The notes under the pieces were generated by a model. It searched no databases and was not told the DNA's origin. It worked only from the letters and a program-made list of their open reading frames with translations. A program made the position numbers and the translations under genes. A stretch of DNA of 14,044 bases from an uncultured Carnobacterium sp. Its GTDB lineage: Bacteria; Bacillota; Bacilli; Lactobacillales; Aerococcaceae. The stretch spans positions 1 to 14,044 of the forward strand of contig CALALK010000218.1 in the NCBI GenBank assembly GCA_937923125.1, written 5' to 3'. Below are positions 5,882 to 13,528 of this stretch, one piece after another. Every line of letters starts with the position of its first letter. Position 1 is the first letter of the stretch.

Positions 5882-7123
5882 TTAACGACGTTTACGAATC
5901 ATATCTAAAGGTTTCACTGGCTCAGATACTTTCATCTTGCAGATCATCATCGCATGAGGAGCTGCTTCGATTTCTTCGCCATTTTCATCCCACAATTGTG
6001 TTAATGCTTCTTCGTGGTGACGCATTCCTGGTCCGTAGAATTCGATATGGTCTCCAACTTTGAAGTTATTACGTTGTTGTACTGTTGCCATTTGAGTTTC
6101 TGGATCATACTCAAGTACTTGTCCAACGAAAGCATATTGAGGAATTTGACGGCGTGGGCCAAATAATTGCTCTTCTTCAGTTGGAATTTGGTAGTAGAAA
6201 CCAGTTGCTAACTCACGTTGCGCTGCTTTCCATAACTCGTCAATCCATTCTTGTTTACATACATAGTTATCTGGATCTTCGCAGTAAGAATCTACTGCAG
6301 CACGGTAAACGTTCGATACTGTTGAAACATAGTGGATTGATTTCATACGACCTTCAATCTTCAAGCTATCCACACCTGCTTCGATTAAGTCAGGTAAGTT
6401 TTGAAGCATTGATAAGTCAACGGCACTCATTGAGAATTTCTCTTCGATTCCTTCTTCGCCAGCACCGACCATATTCTTTTCACCGGCAAATGGCATATCG
6501 AATAGACCGTATTTCCAACGACAAGACTGCGCACATCCACCACGGTTAGCATCACGATGCACCATGTGGTTTGATAATACGCAACGGCCTGAATAAGAAA
6601 TACACATTGCACCGTGGATAAACGCTTCGATTTCTACATCCACTTTTTCTTGCATTTCTCTGATTTCATCCATTGATACTTCACGCGCTAACACGACACG
6701 CTCTAACCCTTCGTCTTTCCAGAAGTTTAGCGTTTCGTAGTTGGCTGCTGAAGATTGTGTTGATAAATGGATTGGTAATCCTGGCGCTTCTGAGGCACAA
6801 ATATCCATTAAGGCCATATCACTGATGATGGCCGCATCGATACCGATGTCACGAACCGTACGGAAGAATTCTCCCGCTCCTTTTTCGTCACCTTCGTGCG
6901 TAACCATGTTGGCTGCGATATAAACTTTTGCATTATGTGCATGGGCAAAATCAACGGCTTCTTTCATTTCTGCAAAGTCGAAGTTTCCTGCACGGCTACG
7001 AAGTCCGTACGCTTCCCCACCAAGGAAAACCGCATCGGCTCCGTACAAAATAGCTGTTTTTAATTTTTCAAGAGTACCCGCTGGAGCAAGTACTTCAGGT
7101 TTTTTCAATATTTTTCTTCCCAT
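5882..7123 (-). CDS. trhP2: U32 family tRNA hydroxylation protein, TrhP2/YrrO-like
   Basis: 413 residues, normal length. U32 proteins of this branch (B. subtilis YrrO, E. coli TrhP/YegQ) are needed to make 5-hydroxyuridine at tRNA position 34; the peptidase label is historical. An N-terminal TIM-barrel-like part (PEVLAPAGTLEKLKTAI, GADAVFLGG) leads to the signature Cys174-Ile-Ser-Tyr-Ser-Gly-Arg-Cys181, then RDANRGGC (Cys197) and Cys201. These Cys residues resemble the cluster ligands of the related UbiU/UbiV. The position where UbiU-type members often have DLC reads DLS here. The C-terminal part (about 330-410) looks like the usual small beta domain. Start ATG 7123 has AGGAG at good spacing. 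The stop of the upstream partner gene is only 11 bp away. RlhA, which hydroxylates 23S rRNA, is a sister family and the main alternative. Confidence 0.88.
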   Translation of the reverse strand: MGRKILKKPEVLAPAGTLEKLKTAILYGADAVFLGGEAYGLRSRAGNFDFAEMKEAVDFAHAHNAKVYIAANMVTHEGDEKGAGEFFRTVRDIGIDAAIISDMALMDICASEAPGLPIHLSTQSSAANYETLNFWKDEGLERVVLAREVSMDEIREMQEKVDVEIEAFIHGAMCISYSGRCVLSNHMVHRDANRGGCAQSCRWKYGLFDMPFAGEKNMVGAGEEGIEEKFSMSAVDLSMLQNLPDLIEAGVDSLKIEGRMKSIHYVSTVSNVYRAAVDSYCEDPDNYVCKQEWIDELWKAAQRELATGFYYQIPTEEEQLFGPRRQIPQYAFVGQVLEYDPETQMATVQQRNNFKVGDHIEFYGPGMRHHEEALTQLWDENGEEIEAAPHAMMICKMKVSEPVKPLDMIRKRR

Positions 7124-7134
7124 TTGACTCTCTC

Positions 7135-8055
7135 CTATTTCACATCTTCTGGATTTAATAAGTAAAATCCTGCTTCAAGGCCACGTACTTTTGGATGGTG
7201 TGCGCGCACTTGTAATTCAAGGCTAGCGCTCTTCTCTGGCGTCCATGTACCTGCTTCGATTTCATTACGAGCATTGACGAATAATTTCGCTACTTCCACG
7301 AAATCTTGACCTGGAGCTAACACTCCGTCTAATTTCCATTGTGGAATACCCATTTCTGTTAATTCTAACAAATAAGGCGCAAGAGACACGTCGTTATTCG
7401 CGAAAATATGCGTTCCGTTAATGTCTTCGTAGATGGAATAGTGAGAATCTTCATCGGCAGGTTCTGATACGAATAAACCGCGACGTTTTTCAACCGATTC
7501 TTTTTTCTCGATATAGTTAAAATAGTTATTTAACAGTGGGCGTTTTGAATGATGGATACAAGTCGCACCGTACACAAGAACTTCGATTGGAATTTCTACA
7601 CCTGCTGCCAAAATTTTCATTTCTTCACGAGGAATTTCACGCGCAATCACCGCACCAACGGCACCACGTTTTCCCCAGAAGTTGATTTGACGACTACTTG
7701 TTACTAAAACCGCTGCATCATAACGATACGGAATTGAGTACTCAGGGTTCTTCATAATTTGAACCACTCCTGGATCTCCTACCGCGATGTTATCAACACC
7801 GATTTCCTTTAAAAATGTTAAATACTCAGGTACAAGCGCAATTCCTTCATTATGGAAAATCGCGTTGACAGCAACGCTTGCTTTCTTTCCATATTGGTGC
7901 GCCAATTCCGTTAATTCTTTTTGTTCCTCACGTGTAAACGACATAGGAAGGCGAAGTCCGAATTGGTCTTCCCCAAAATAAATCGTGTCCACGCCCGCTT
8001 CAAGCAAGTCTTTTGCTTGTTGGATGGATTCAACTGTTGCAATCAGCTCTATCAT
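7135..8055 (-). CDS. trhP1: U32 family protein, TrhP1/YrrN-like partner
   Basis: 306 residues, the shorter member of the pair, as in B. subtilis YrrN-YrrO. Barrel motifs GVDTIYFGEDQFGLR and AVNAIFHNEG match the U32 fold. The signature region reads GATCIHHSKRPLLNNYF with one Cys (Cys166), the only Cys in the protein. It therefore keeps the fold but cannot hold a four-Cys cluster and probably acts as the partner of the downstream protein. Start ATG 8055 follows AAAGGGGG. I saw a possible -10 (TATGAT near 8100) but no matching -35. In B. subtilis the methyltransferase trmR (yrrM) precedes this pair; here the upstream neighbour is the mur operon, so the pair may stop at 5-hydroxyuridine or use a distant methylase. 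Confidence 0.85.
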   Translation of the reverse strand: MIELIATVESIQQAKDLLEAGVDTIYFGEDQFGLRLPMSFTREEQKELTELAHQYGKKASVAVNAIFHNEGIALVPEYLTFLKEIGVDNIAVGDPGVVQIMKNPEYSIPYRYDAAVLVTSSRQINFWGKRGAVGAVIAREIPREEMKILAAGVEIPIEVLVYGATCIHHSKRPLLNNYFNYIEKKESVEKRRGLFVSEPADEDSHYSIYEDINGTHIFANNDVSLAPYLLELTEMGIPQWKLDGVLAPGQDFVEVAKLFVNARNEIEAGTWTPEKSASLELQVRAHHPKVRGLEAGFYLLNPEDVK

Positions 8056-8132
8056 CCAAAGGCCCCCTTTATTCCTATAAAATTTTTACTCATCTAGAGT
8101 ATCATAAAATGGCTTATTTTTCTAATGTTGTC

Positions 8133-8177
8133 TTGAAAAATGAACAATCCACCCTGCCAAAAGTGGCGGATGGATTG
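8133..8177 (-). terminator. Probable terminator of the murQ-murP-mupG operon
   Basis: CAATCCA (8145-8151) pairs with TGGATTG (8171-8177), continued inward by GCC/GGC pairs with one mismatch and a bulge. The minus strand then reads TTCATTTTT. It lies 8 bp after the mupG stop. The stem is imperfect, so termination may be leaky into the U32 genes. Confidence 0.65.
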
Positions 8178-8184
8178 CTGTTTG

Positions 8185-9216
8185 TTATTCGACTTCTAAT
8201 TGAATGCCAAATCCTTCTGGCAAAGCAGTAAATACTGCAATCTCAGATGGAAGTAAGTGCCCGATGACATTTTGGCGAGCGTCCGAAGGCAACTCAACTT
8301 TAGCGATTTCGATTTCGCCTTGGTAACGACCGTAACTAGCATTGGCTTGGTTGATTTCTCCAACGGTGCGGGTTGTTGTAGAAACCTCGCTTCCCAATAT
8401 AGCTGATCCACGAGTGCCGAGTACTCGGTACACAAAATCACTGACATCGATACGGTCATGAAGCACTTTACCTGTTAATGCTGCAGGCGCCTCTGCCTTT
8501 AGTGACACAAACCCTTCTTGGAATTCCTTCATGACTTTTTGTGTAGAGGCATTAATAAACGTATCCCCCACTAAAATCATATCCGTATGTGATGCAATCA
8601 ATTCGCAAATCGCCAATCGCGTATCTAACGTACGATGCGTTTCCACTGTTGGTAAGCCTTCATGAAGCGGCCCTCTTAAAGGTTCATCTCCTGGAATAAA
8701 TGCCAGCACTTTCACACCAAGCGCATGCAAATTTTGGTTAATCGTTGCAAATTTAGAAAGCGAAATTCCTGAATATACTTTTGGATAATAATTATGACAA
8801 GCGATGATTCGACGAGCAAATCCGAGTCGTTCCAACAGTTTGTATTCACGGTGCGTAAATGTTGAAGCATTCACAACCAGCGTAAACGCCTTGCCGCAAC
8901 GTTCAATAAACGCTTCGTCTCCAAATTCGTCCAGACGTAAGTACGATAGCCCTGCTTTTTTCAGAGCTGCTATGTTTTCTTTGGTAAGATCTTTATGGGC
9001 GATGTCTGGAATTAAATCCACCTCGTATGAACGAGCGAGCTCCACAAGACGTGTCATATCCGAGATTTCAAGCGGATGTTCTGGCAACTGAAAAGAAGTA
9101 AAAGCCACGGTTTGACGCGCGGCTTTCATTTCTTCTAATACTTGTGTAACGACTTGTTCACCAAGATTGATATAGATGGAGCGCCCAAAAGAAATGTTTG
9201 CTCTATTTGTTTCCAT
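8185..9216 (-). CDS. mupG: 6-phospho-N-acetylmuramidase (MupG, DUF871 family)
   Basis: 343 residues. MupG cleaves cytosolic MurNAc-6-P-GlcNAc, the product of PTS uptake of the wall disaccharide, into MurNAc-6-P and GlcNAc. Family features: SIYINLGEQ near the start and FTSFQLPE, the first strands of a TIM barrel; CHNYYP with SG three residues on, the family's HNFYP block; FIPGDEPLRGPLHEGLPTVE; and VGDTFIN. A small C-terminal beta domain (about 230-343) is also typical. Start: ATG 9216 overlaps the murP stop by 14 nt. An in-frame ATG at 9240 would add eight residues (MRIVLTKY) encoded inside murP. Neither has a strong ribosome site, so translation is probably coupled to murP. With murQ and murP in the same operon the assignment is secure at family level. 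It implies that the transporter brings in MurNAc-GlcNAc and not only MurNAc. Confidence 0.88.
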   Translation of the reverse strand: METNRANISFGRSIYINLGEQVVTQVLEEMKAARQTVAFTSFQLPEHPLEISDMTRLVELARSYEVDLIPDIAHKDLTKENIAALKKAGLSYLRLDEFGDEAFIERCGKAFTLVVNASTFTHREYKLLERLGFARRIIACHNYYPKVYSGISLSKFATINQNLHALGVKVLAFIPGDEPLRGPLHEGLPTVETHRTLDTRLAICELIASHTDMILVGDTFINASTQKVMKEFQEGFVSLKAEAPAALTGKVLHDRIDVSDFVYRVLGTRGSAILGSEVSTTTRTVGEINQANASYGRYQGEIEIAKVELPSDARQNVIGHLLPSEIAVFTALPEGFGIQLEVE

Positions 9217-10630
9217 ATACTTCGTTAATACGATCCTCATCTACACCGAATAACCATGTGATAACAAATCCACCGATGTAAGCTCCAACCATTGCAGTTA
9301 GGAATAATGCTTGTGTTCCAGGAACCATAATTAAAGCACCGAATAATCCTGAAACCCCTTGAGATACAGTACCTAAGTGGAATAGAACAGCCAACATTCC
9401 TCCAAAACCTGAACCTAAGCAGGCTGTTAAGAATGGTTTTCCTAAAGGAAGTGTTACAGCGTACATCATTGGTTCCCCGATACCTAAGATACCAACTGGT
9501 AATGAGTCTCTTGTTAATTGTTTTAATTTTTTGTTCTTAGTCTTCAAGTATAATGCTAAACCTGCACCCACTTGTCCACCACCGGCCATCATTAAGATTG
9601 GTAATAGGTAGTTGATCCCTTGAGTTGGTCCTTCTGGATTGTTTAATAGAACGTGGATTGGAGTTAACGCTTGGTGTAAACCAACAGATACGATTGGTAA
9701 GAATCCAGCGGCTAAGATGTATCCACCAAAGATTCCTAATTGTTCATATACGAAGTTTAATACTGTATAAATACCTTGAGTTAACGCAGCACCAGCAGGT
9801 TGGATGATTAATACTGATAAGAATGCACCAATGATTAATGTTAATAATGGTGTTAAGAATGTCTTCAACATGGTTGGGATTACTTTATCAATAGCGCGTT
9901 CTAAGTAAGCTACTACAATCCCCATCATTAATGCGGCTAATAGACCACCAGCACCTGGGTTGAATGGTTTATCCGTAAATGGCATCAACACTTGACCAGC
10001 ATCTGTTTTTAAAAGAAGTGGCATTGTTGAAACCCCAAGTGACATACTTCCTGCGATTGCCCCAAGAATAGGAGTCCCTTTGAACTCACGAGCGGCATTG
10101 TACCCTACATATAAAGGTAAGAAGGCGAATAGCCCCCAGCCCATTGTACGGATGGCTTGATACCACCATTCAAAGTTATACGCATTTTTTGTTGTTACGT
10201 TAATAACGTTTGAAATACCGTTAATTAAACCAGCTGCGATAATCCCTGGTAATAATGGTACGAAAATGTTAGCGATGTGTTCCAAGAAACGTTGAACTGG
10301 TCCATTATGTTTTGCTTTATTTTCTTTTTTATTTTCTTTTGCTAAATCAGCTGCGTCTACTTCATCTACGCTACCTAATTCAATTCCAGTTAATTCCGCA
10401 AATTCGCGACCAACTTCAGTCACTTTACCAGGTCCTAAAACGATTTGAACCCCTTGTTCACGTTCTACAACTCCTAATACTGAATCCACGTCTTTTAATC
10501 CAGCGACATCCACTTTAGATGTATCCGCTACAGTCAGACGTAAGCGAGTCATACATGTAGCATTACTAACCACGTTTTCCTTTTGTCCGACTTTATTTAA
10601 AATTTCACTTGCTACTTTCTTTGCATCCAT
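9203..10630 (-). CDS. murP: PTS EIIBC transporter for MurNAc / MurNAc-GlcNAc
   Basis: 475 residues. It takes up the sugar across the membrane and phosphorylates it at C6 with phosphate from PEP through EI, HPr and a separate EIIA. The EIIB domain (1-85) has the phosphorylated Cys26 in NATCMTRLRL. A charged linker (about 90-110) leads to EIIC (about 110-470) with FVPLLPGIIAAGLI, the substrate loop ILGIGEPMMYAVTLPLGKPF, and many hydrophobic helices. No EIIA domain is fused, which is usual for MurP; another glucose-type EIIA must supply it. The ribosome site AAGGAGG lies inside the last codons of murQ, and only 4 nt separate the genes. The glucose/sucrose EIIBC superfamily also contains transporters for other sugars; the substrate is assigned from murQ, mupG and murR. 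Confidence 0.9.
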   Translation of the reverse strand: MDAKKVASEILNKVGQKENVVSNATCMTRLRLTVADTSKVDVAGLKDVDSVLGVVEREQGVQIVLGPGKVTEVGREFAELTGIELGSVDEVDAADLAKENKKENKAKHNGPVQRFLEHIANIFVPLLPGIIAAGLINGISNVINVTTKNAYNFEWWYQAIRTMGWGLFAFLPLYVGYNAAREFKGTPILGAIAGSMSLGVSTMPLLLKTDAGQVLMPFTDKPFNPGAGGLLAALMMGIVVAYLERAIDKVIPTMLKTFLTPLLTLIIGAFLSVLIIQPAGAALTQGIYTVLNFVYEQLGIFGGYILAAGFLPIVSVGLHQALTPIHVLLNNPEGPTQGINYLLPILMMAGGGQVGAGLALYLKTKNKKLKQLTRDSLPVGILGIGEPMMYAVTLPLGKPFLTACLGSGFGGMLAVLFHLGTVSQGVSGLFGALIMVPGTQALFLTAMVGAYIGGFVITWLFGVDEDRINEVYGNK

Positions 10631-10634
10631 TTTA

Positions 10635-11540
10635 TTAAGCCTCCTTATTTTTCATTGCCTTGACAATATTCATCTGATTTGCCTGAAGCAGTTGTTCTGC
10701 TTCTTTTGCCGAAATATGATGTATTTGAGAGATAATAGCGACTTTTAAATCAAAATCATTTTCCTCAAGAACACTTCTTGCATCTTCAGGAGAAAGATTT
10801 GTGATTTTAGAGAGAATATTGGTTGCTCGCTGTTTCAACTTTAGGTTCGTTGGTTGAACATCGACCATATATCCTTTGAAAATTTTCCCTACTTGAATCA
10901 TTGCAGTCGTTGTAATCATATTGAGAATGATTTTTTGAGCCGTACCTGCTTTCATTCGCGTAGATCCGGTAACCACTTCTGGCCCAGTAATCGCTTCGAT
11001 ACCAACCGAAGCAATGTTAGAAATTAAAGCATTTGGAGAATTGGAAATCGCACCTGTGAAACATCCAACCTCATTGGCATAGGCAAGTCCTGCTGCCACA
11101 TAAGGAGTACGTCCACTCGCGCTAATCCCGATGACTACATCCTCTTTGACTAAATCCAAGTCTCTTAGCTGTCTCTCGGCTAAGGTTTCGTCATCTTCGG
11201 CACCTTCAATGGCGTTTCGAAGAGCATAATCTCCACCCGCAATGATTCCCACTACCATCTCCGGCGATACACCGAATGTTGGAGGGCATTCGCTAGCGTC
11301 CAGAACACCAAGTCGACCAGAAGTCCCCGCGCCCAGATAAATCAATCGGCCTCCTTTCTCGAATGCTTGTACAACACCTGCTGTCACTTTTTCAATTTCT
11401 GGAATGCACTGTTCAATCGCATCGGTGATTTTTCTGTTTTCGTCATTCATATAACGTAAAATCTCACGAATCGACTGCGTTTCAATATCCTTACTTCTGT
11501 CATTAACTTGTTCCGTCATCAATTTTGAAATATCATCCAT
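10635..11540 (-). CDS. murQ: N-acetylmuramic acid 6-phosphate etherase
   Basis: 301 residues, standard length. MurQ removes the lactyl ether from MurNAc-6-P, giving GlcNAc-6-P and D-lactate, in the cytosol. It has one SIS domain: LIYLGAGTSGRLGVLDASECPPTFG-type sugar-phosphate loop at 67-90, and GISASGRTPYV. Glu84 (in DASEC) and Glu115 (in AIEGAE) correspond to the two catalytic Glu of E. coli MurQ (83 and 114). GSTRMKAGTAQK (192-203) is also diagnostic. Start: ATG 11540 lies 8 nt after AGGAGG. The GTG at 11549 abuts the ribosome site and is not credible. It is the first gene of the operon and is transcribed away from murR. Confidence 0.97.
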   Translation of the reverse strand: MDDISKLMTEQVNDRSKDIETQSIREILRYMNDENRKITDAIEQCIPEIEKVTAGVVQAFEKGGRLIYLGAGTSGRLGVLDASECPPTFGVSPEMVVGIIAGGDYALRNAIEGAEDDETLAERQLRDLDLVKEDVVIGISASGRTPYVAAGLAYANEVGCFTGAISNSPNALISNIASVGIEAITGPEVVTGSTRMKAGTAQKIILNMITTTAMIQVGKIFKGYMVDVQPTNLKLKQRATNILSKITNLSPEDARSVLEENDFDLKVAIISQIHHISAKEAEQLLQANQMNIVKAMKNKEA

Positions 11541-11579
11541 TTTCTCCACCTCCTCTTAAAAATTCCACTAAAATTCATA

Positions 11580-11594
11580 ATGAAATCGTTTTTC
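11580..11594. promoter_or_regulatory. cre-like box near the murQ transcription start (direct repeat copy 1)
   Basis: ATGAAATCGTTTTTC fits WTGAAARCGYTTWNN with one mismatch. It contains the 12-bp direct repeat ATAATGAAATCG (11577-11588), whose second copy is at 11638-11649. It lies just downstream of the predicted murQ start, so a bound protein would block elongation. TTCATAATGAA at 11575-11585 is a small palindrome and could instead be part of a MurR operator. Confidence 0.5.
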
Positions 11595-11602
11595 TTAAAC
11601 AT

Positions 11603-11631
11603 ATTATACACCGTTGTAAATTTTATTTCAA
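11603..11631 (-). promoter_or_regulatory. murQ-murP-mupG promoter
   Basis: On the minus strand TTGAAA (11626-11631), a 17-bp spacer and a perfect TATAAT (11603-11608). The predicted start is near 11596, giving a 56-nt leader to ATG 11540. It overlaps the murR promoter face to face. Confidence 0.8.
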
Positions 11632-11642
11632 TACTGTATAAT
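11614..11642 (+). promoter_or_regulatory. murR promoter
   Basis: TTGTAA (11614-11619), a 17-bp spacer and a perfect TATAAT (11637-11642). The ATG at 11641 is part of this -10 and therefore cannot be the murR start. Each -35 of the divergent pair lies in the other promoter's spacer, so RNA polymerase can hardly occupy both at once. Confidence 0.75.
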
Positions 11643-11655
11643 GAAATCGGAAACA
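11641..11655 (+). promoter_or_regulatory. cre box at the murR start (direct repeat copy 2)
   Basis: ATGAAATCGGAAACA fits the CcpA consensus WTGNAANCGNWNNCW at every position. It overlaps the -10 and start point of murR and lies just upstream of the murQ -35. The first 9 bases are the second copy of the 12-bp direct repeat, 61 bp from the first (about six helical turns). Confidence 0.6.
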
Positions 11656-11682
11656 ATATTTCTCGAAAAAGGTAGGGATTCT

Positions 11683-12486
11683 ATGAAGAAGTTTTTAACA
11701 GCAACAGATAAAAAAATTGAAGAATTCATCTCAAAACATTCAGATGTCGTGCTTTCTTCAAGCATTCATGTATTGGCAGATGAAATTGGGGTTTCGTCTT
11801 CTTCTATTAGTAAATATATTAAAAAAATTGGGTTCCGTTCTTACTCTCGATTCAAGGTGAATTTAGCACAACAAAACTCACAATCCATCGATGAACAAAT
11901 CGATAAAGACGACTCGATCAAAACCATTCAATCTAAATTAATTAAGACGGTTTCTCGTTCCTATGAAATGACGATTGAACTCATCGATGACGACACACTC
12001 GACCGCGTGATTGACTTACTCAAAAACGCGAACAAAATCTACACTTTTGGGGTCGGCGCTTCAGGTCTTGTCTGCAGCGATATTTACTTTAAACTAAGCC
12101 GTATCGGTAAAAATATCGTCTACCATACTGACTCACACATCCAACTCGCAAGCCTTAGCAATGCTACGGAAAAAGACTTAGTGATTGGTGTCAGCTACTC
12201 TGCCAACACAAGAGAAGTCAATGCAGCCTTTGAAATTGCTAAACAACGTGGCATCCCAACCGTATCGATTACTGGACAAGGTAACGGCAATCTAGACGCT
12301 CTCAGCACCTATTGCCTCAAAGTTCCTCGCCATGAAAAATCGATTCGTTCTGCAGCCATTACCAGTCGTAACGACTCGCTCTTCTTAGTCGACTTACTCT
12401 ACTTAGGTCTTCTTCAAAAAGACGAAAGCCGTGCTAACGACATTTTGGAAAGCAGCTACAAATTGACGCATCAGTTGAGAAAATAA
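11683..12486 (+). CDS. murR: RpiR/MurR family transcriptional regulator
   Basis: 267 residues. An N-terminal RpiR-type helix-turn-helix (about 10-75) reads SSSIHVLADEIGVSSSSISK then IKKIGFRSYSRFKVNLA. A SIS domain (about 105-250; IYTFGVGASGLVCSDIYFKL, VIGVSYSANTREVN) would sense a sugar phosphate, most likely MurNAc-6-P as in E. coli MurR. Start: ATG 11683 follows GGTAGGG. A longer frame from 11641 begins inside the -10, so it is excluded. It is divergent from murQ with overlapping promoters, the classic layout for a local regulator that also controls itself. Followed by its own terminator. Effector and sign of control are inferred from the family. Confidence 0.9.
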   Translation: MKKFLTATDKKIEEFISKHSDVVLSSSIHVLADEIGVSSSSISKYIKKIGFRSYSRFKVNLAQQNSQSIDEQIDKDDSIKTIQSKLIKTVSRSYEMTIELIDDDTLDRVIDLLKNANKIYTFGVGASGLVCSDIYFKLSRIGKNIVYHTDSHIQLASLSNATEKDLVIGVSYSANTREVNAAFEIAKQRGIPTVSITGQGNGNLDALSTYCLKVPRHEKSIRSAAITSRNDSLFLVDLLYLGLLQKDESRANDILESSYKLTHQLRK

Positions 12487-12526
12487 AAGAAATAAAACAA
12501 GTCCAATTTGGCCTTTTCATCTACTG

Positions 12527-12552
12527 AACCGCCCTTATTTGGGTGGTTTTTC
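12527..12552 (+). terminator. Rho-independent terminator of murR
   Basis: AACCGCCC (12527-12534) pairs with GGGTGGTT (12541-12548), with one G-T wobble and a 6-nt loop, followed by TTTTT. It lies 40 bp after the murR stop and separates it from murK. Confidence 0.9.
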
Positions 12553-12568
12553 TATAGTTTTTAAAAAC

Positions 12569-12612
12569 AAGATTGAAGGAAATCTTGAATTCATTTACGA
12601 TAGTAATATATG
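12569..12612 (+). promoter_or_regulatory. Probable murK promoter with an inverted repeat
   Basis: Two overlapping candidates: TTGAAG-17-TACGAT (12573-12601) and TTGAAT-16-TATATG (12585-12612). An inverted repeat AAGATT-N6-AATCTT (12569-12586) covers the first -35, and TGAATTCA (12586-12593) follows. Because the murR terminator lies upstream, murK needs its own promoter. Which hexamers are used cannot be decided by eye. Confidence 0.4.
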
Positions 12613-12629
12613 CTGAAAGGAGTTTTACT

Positions 12630-13481
12630 ATGAAAATCGGAATTGACGGCGGAGGTACGAAGACAAAAGGAGTTTTATATAAAGAACAAGAAATCGTTGA
12701 TGAATGTATTGGAGAGATGGGGAATCCAATTGTAAACTTCGAGCTTGCAATATCAAATGTAGTACAAGTTATTAATCACTTACTCTCTAATAACAATCTC
12801 CACTATTCAGATATCAACTGTATTTCTATTGGTATGGCAGGCGCTAGCACCATCATTGACAAGCTCAAGTTAGCTTTTAACGAACAAATCAGTTGTCGTT
12901 TCGTAGTTGATTCTGATTTAAAAATGAGTCATGTTGCTACATTTAAAAACAATGATGGCAATCTATTCATCGCAGGTACAGGTTCTTCTCTTCTCTCAAG
13001 AAAAGATGGAGAATTTATTCAAAAAGGTGGTTGGGGTCACATTCTAGGCGATGAGGGTAGTGGATATTGGATTGGAAAACAAATTTTAAAAACGTATGTT
13101 GACTATCTAGATTATGCTGAATCTCCTTTAGATTTCTGCGAACTAGTTCCAGCATTAGAAGAACTCTTCCCTGATAGAAGCACTATTGTACAAACGGTCT
13201 ATTCAAAACCAAAAACAGAAGTTGCAAAACTTGCTAGCTTTTGCAGCATTTATGACGCCAATTACTTTTTACACACACTCGCTCAACAAGCAGGAAAAGA
13301 TATTGCAAAAGCTCTATTATCATGCAACAGTGAAACAATCATTCCTGTCGCTTTTGAAGGAAGTGTCGTTAAGAAAAATGCTACAGTACTGAATAGTTGT
13401 ATTTCTGTAATTGAGTCGTCCCAAAAACGTTTAAATATTATTCCCTCTAAATCAGCAACAGAAAGTGTCTTTTATTTATAA
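12630..13481 (+). CDS. murK: N-acetylmuramic acid / N-acetylglucosamine kinase (BadF/BcrA ATPase family)
   Basis: 283 residues. MurK-type kinases use ATP to phosphorylate free MurNAc or GlcNAc in the cytosol, feeding MurQ and the GlcNAc-6-P pathway. Sugar-kinase/actin-fold motifs are in order: phosphate 1 IDGGGTKTKG (5-14), Asp94 in VDSDLK as likely catalytic base, phosphate 2 AGTGSS (115-120), GGWGHILGDEGSGYWIG (133-149), and an adenosine-type motif VAFEGSVVKK near the end. Start: ATG 12630 follows GAAAGGAG; the longer frame from 12573 has no ribosome site. Base use is more AT-rich than in murR. Family members also include GlcNAc-only kinases, and the mur context favours MurNAc. The C-terminal 15 residues (IIPSKSATESVFYL) look diverged from the usual GA-rich ending. 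Confidence 0.85.
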   Translation: MKIGIDGGGTKTKGVLYKEQEIVDECIGEMGNPIVNFELAISNVVQVINHLLSNNNLHYSDINCISIGMAGASTIIDKLKLAFNEQISCRFVVDSDLKMSHVATFKNNDGNLFIAGTGSSLLSRKDGEFIQKGGWGHILGDEGSGYWIGKQILKTYVDYLDYAESPLDFCELVPALEELFPDRSTIVQTVYSKPKTEVAKLASFCSIYDANYFLHTLAQQAGKDIAKALLSCNSETIIPVAFEGSVVKKNATVLNSCISVIESSQKRLNIIPSKSATESVFYL

Positions 13482-13485
13482 AAGC

Positions 13486-13528
13486 AAATGCCTATTGTGA
13501 AATCCACAATAGGCATTTTTTCTTTTTT
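13486..13528 (+). terminator. Strong terminator between convergent murK and anmK
   Basis: AAATGCCTATTGTG (13486-13499) pairs with CACAATAGGCATTT (13505-13518), a perfect 14-bp stem with a 5-nt loop. The plus strand then reads TTTTTTCTTTTTT. On the minus strand the stem is followed by a poorer T tract (GCTTTTA), so it may also serve anmK. Its T tract touches the anmK stop codon. Confidence 0.95.

Noticed and set aside
6085..6549. 154-codon plus-strand open frame inside the TrhP2-like gene
   Set aside because: Shadow of a conserved minus-strand gene; no ribosome site and no recognisable protein.
11641..11682. Longer murR starting at ATG 11641
   Set aside because: That ATG overlaps the -10 hexamer of murR's own promoter; ATG 11683 has a ribosome site and the family start.
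12573..12629. 19-residue N-terminal extension of murK
   Set aside because: It covers the promoter region and lacks a ribosome site, while ATG 12630 has GAAAGGAG and begins at the kinase fold.
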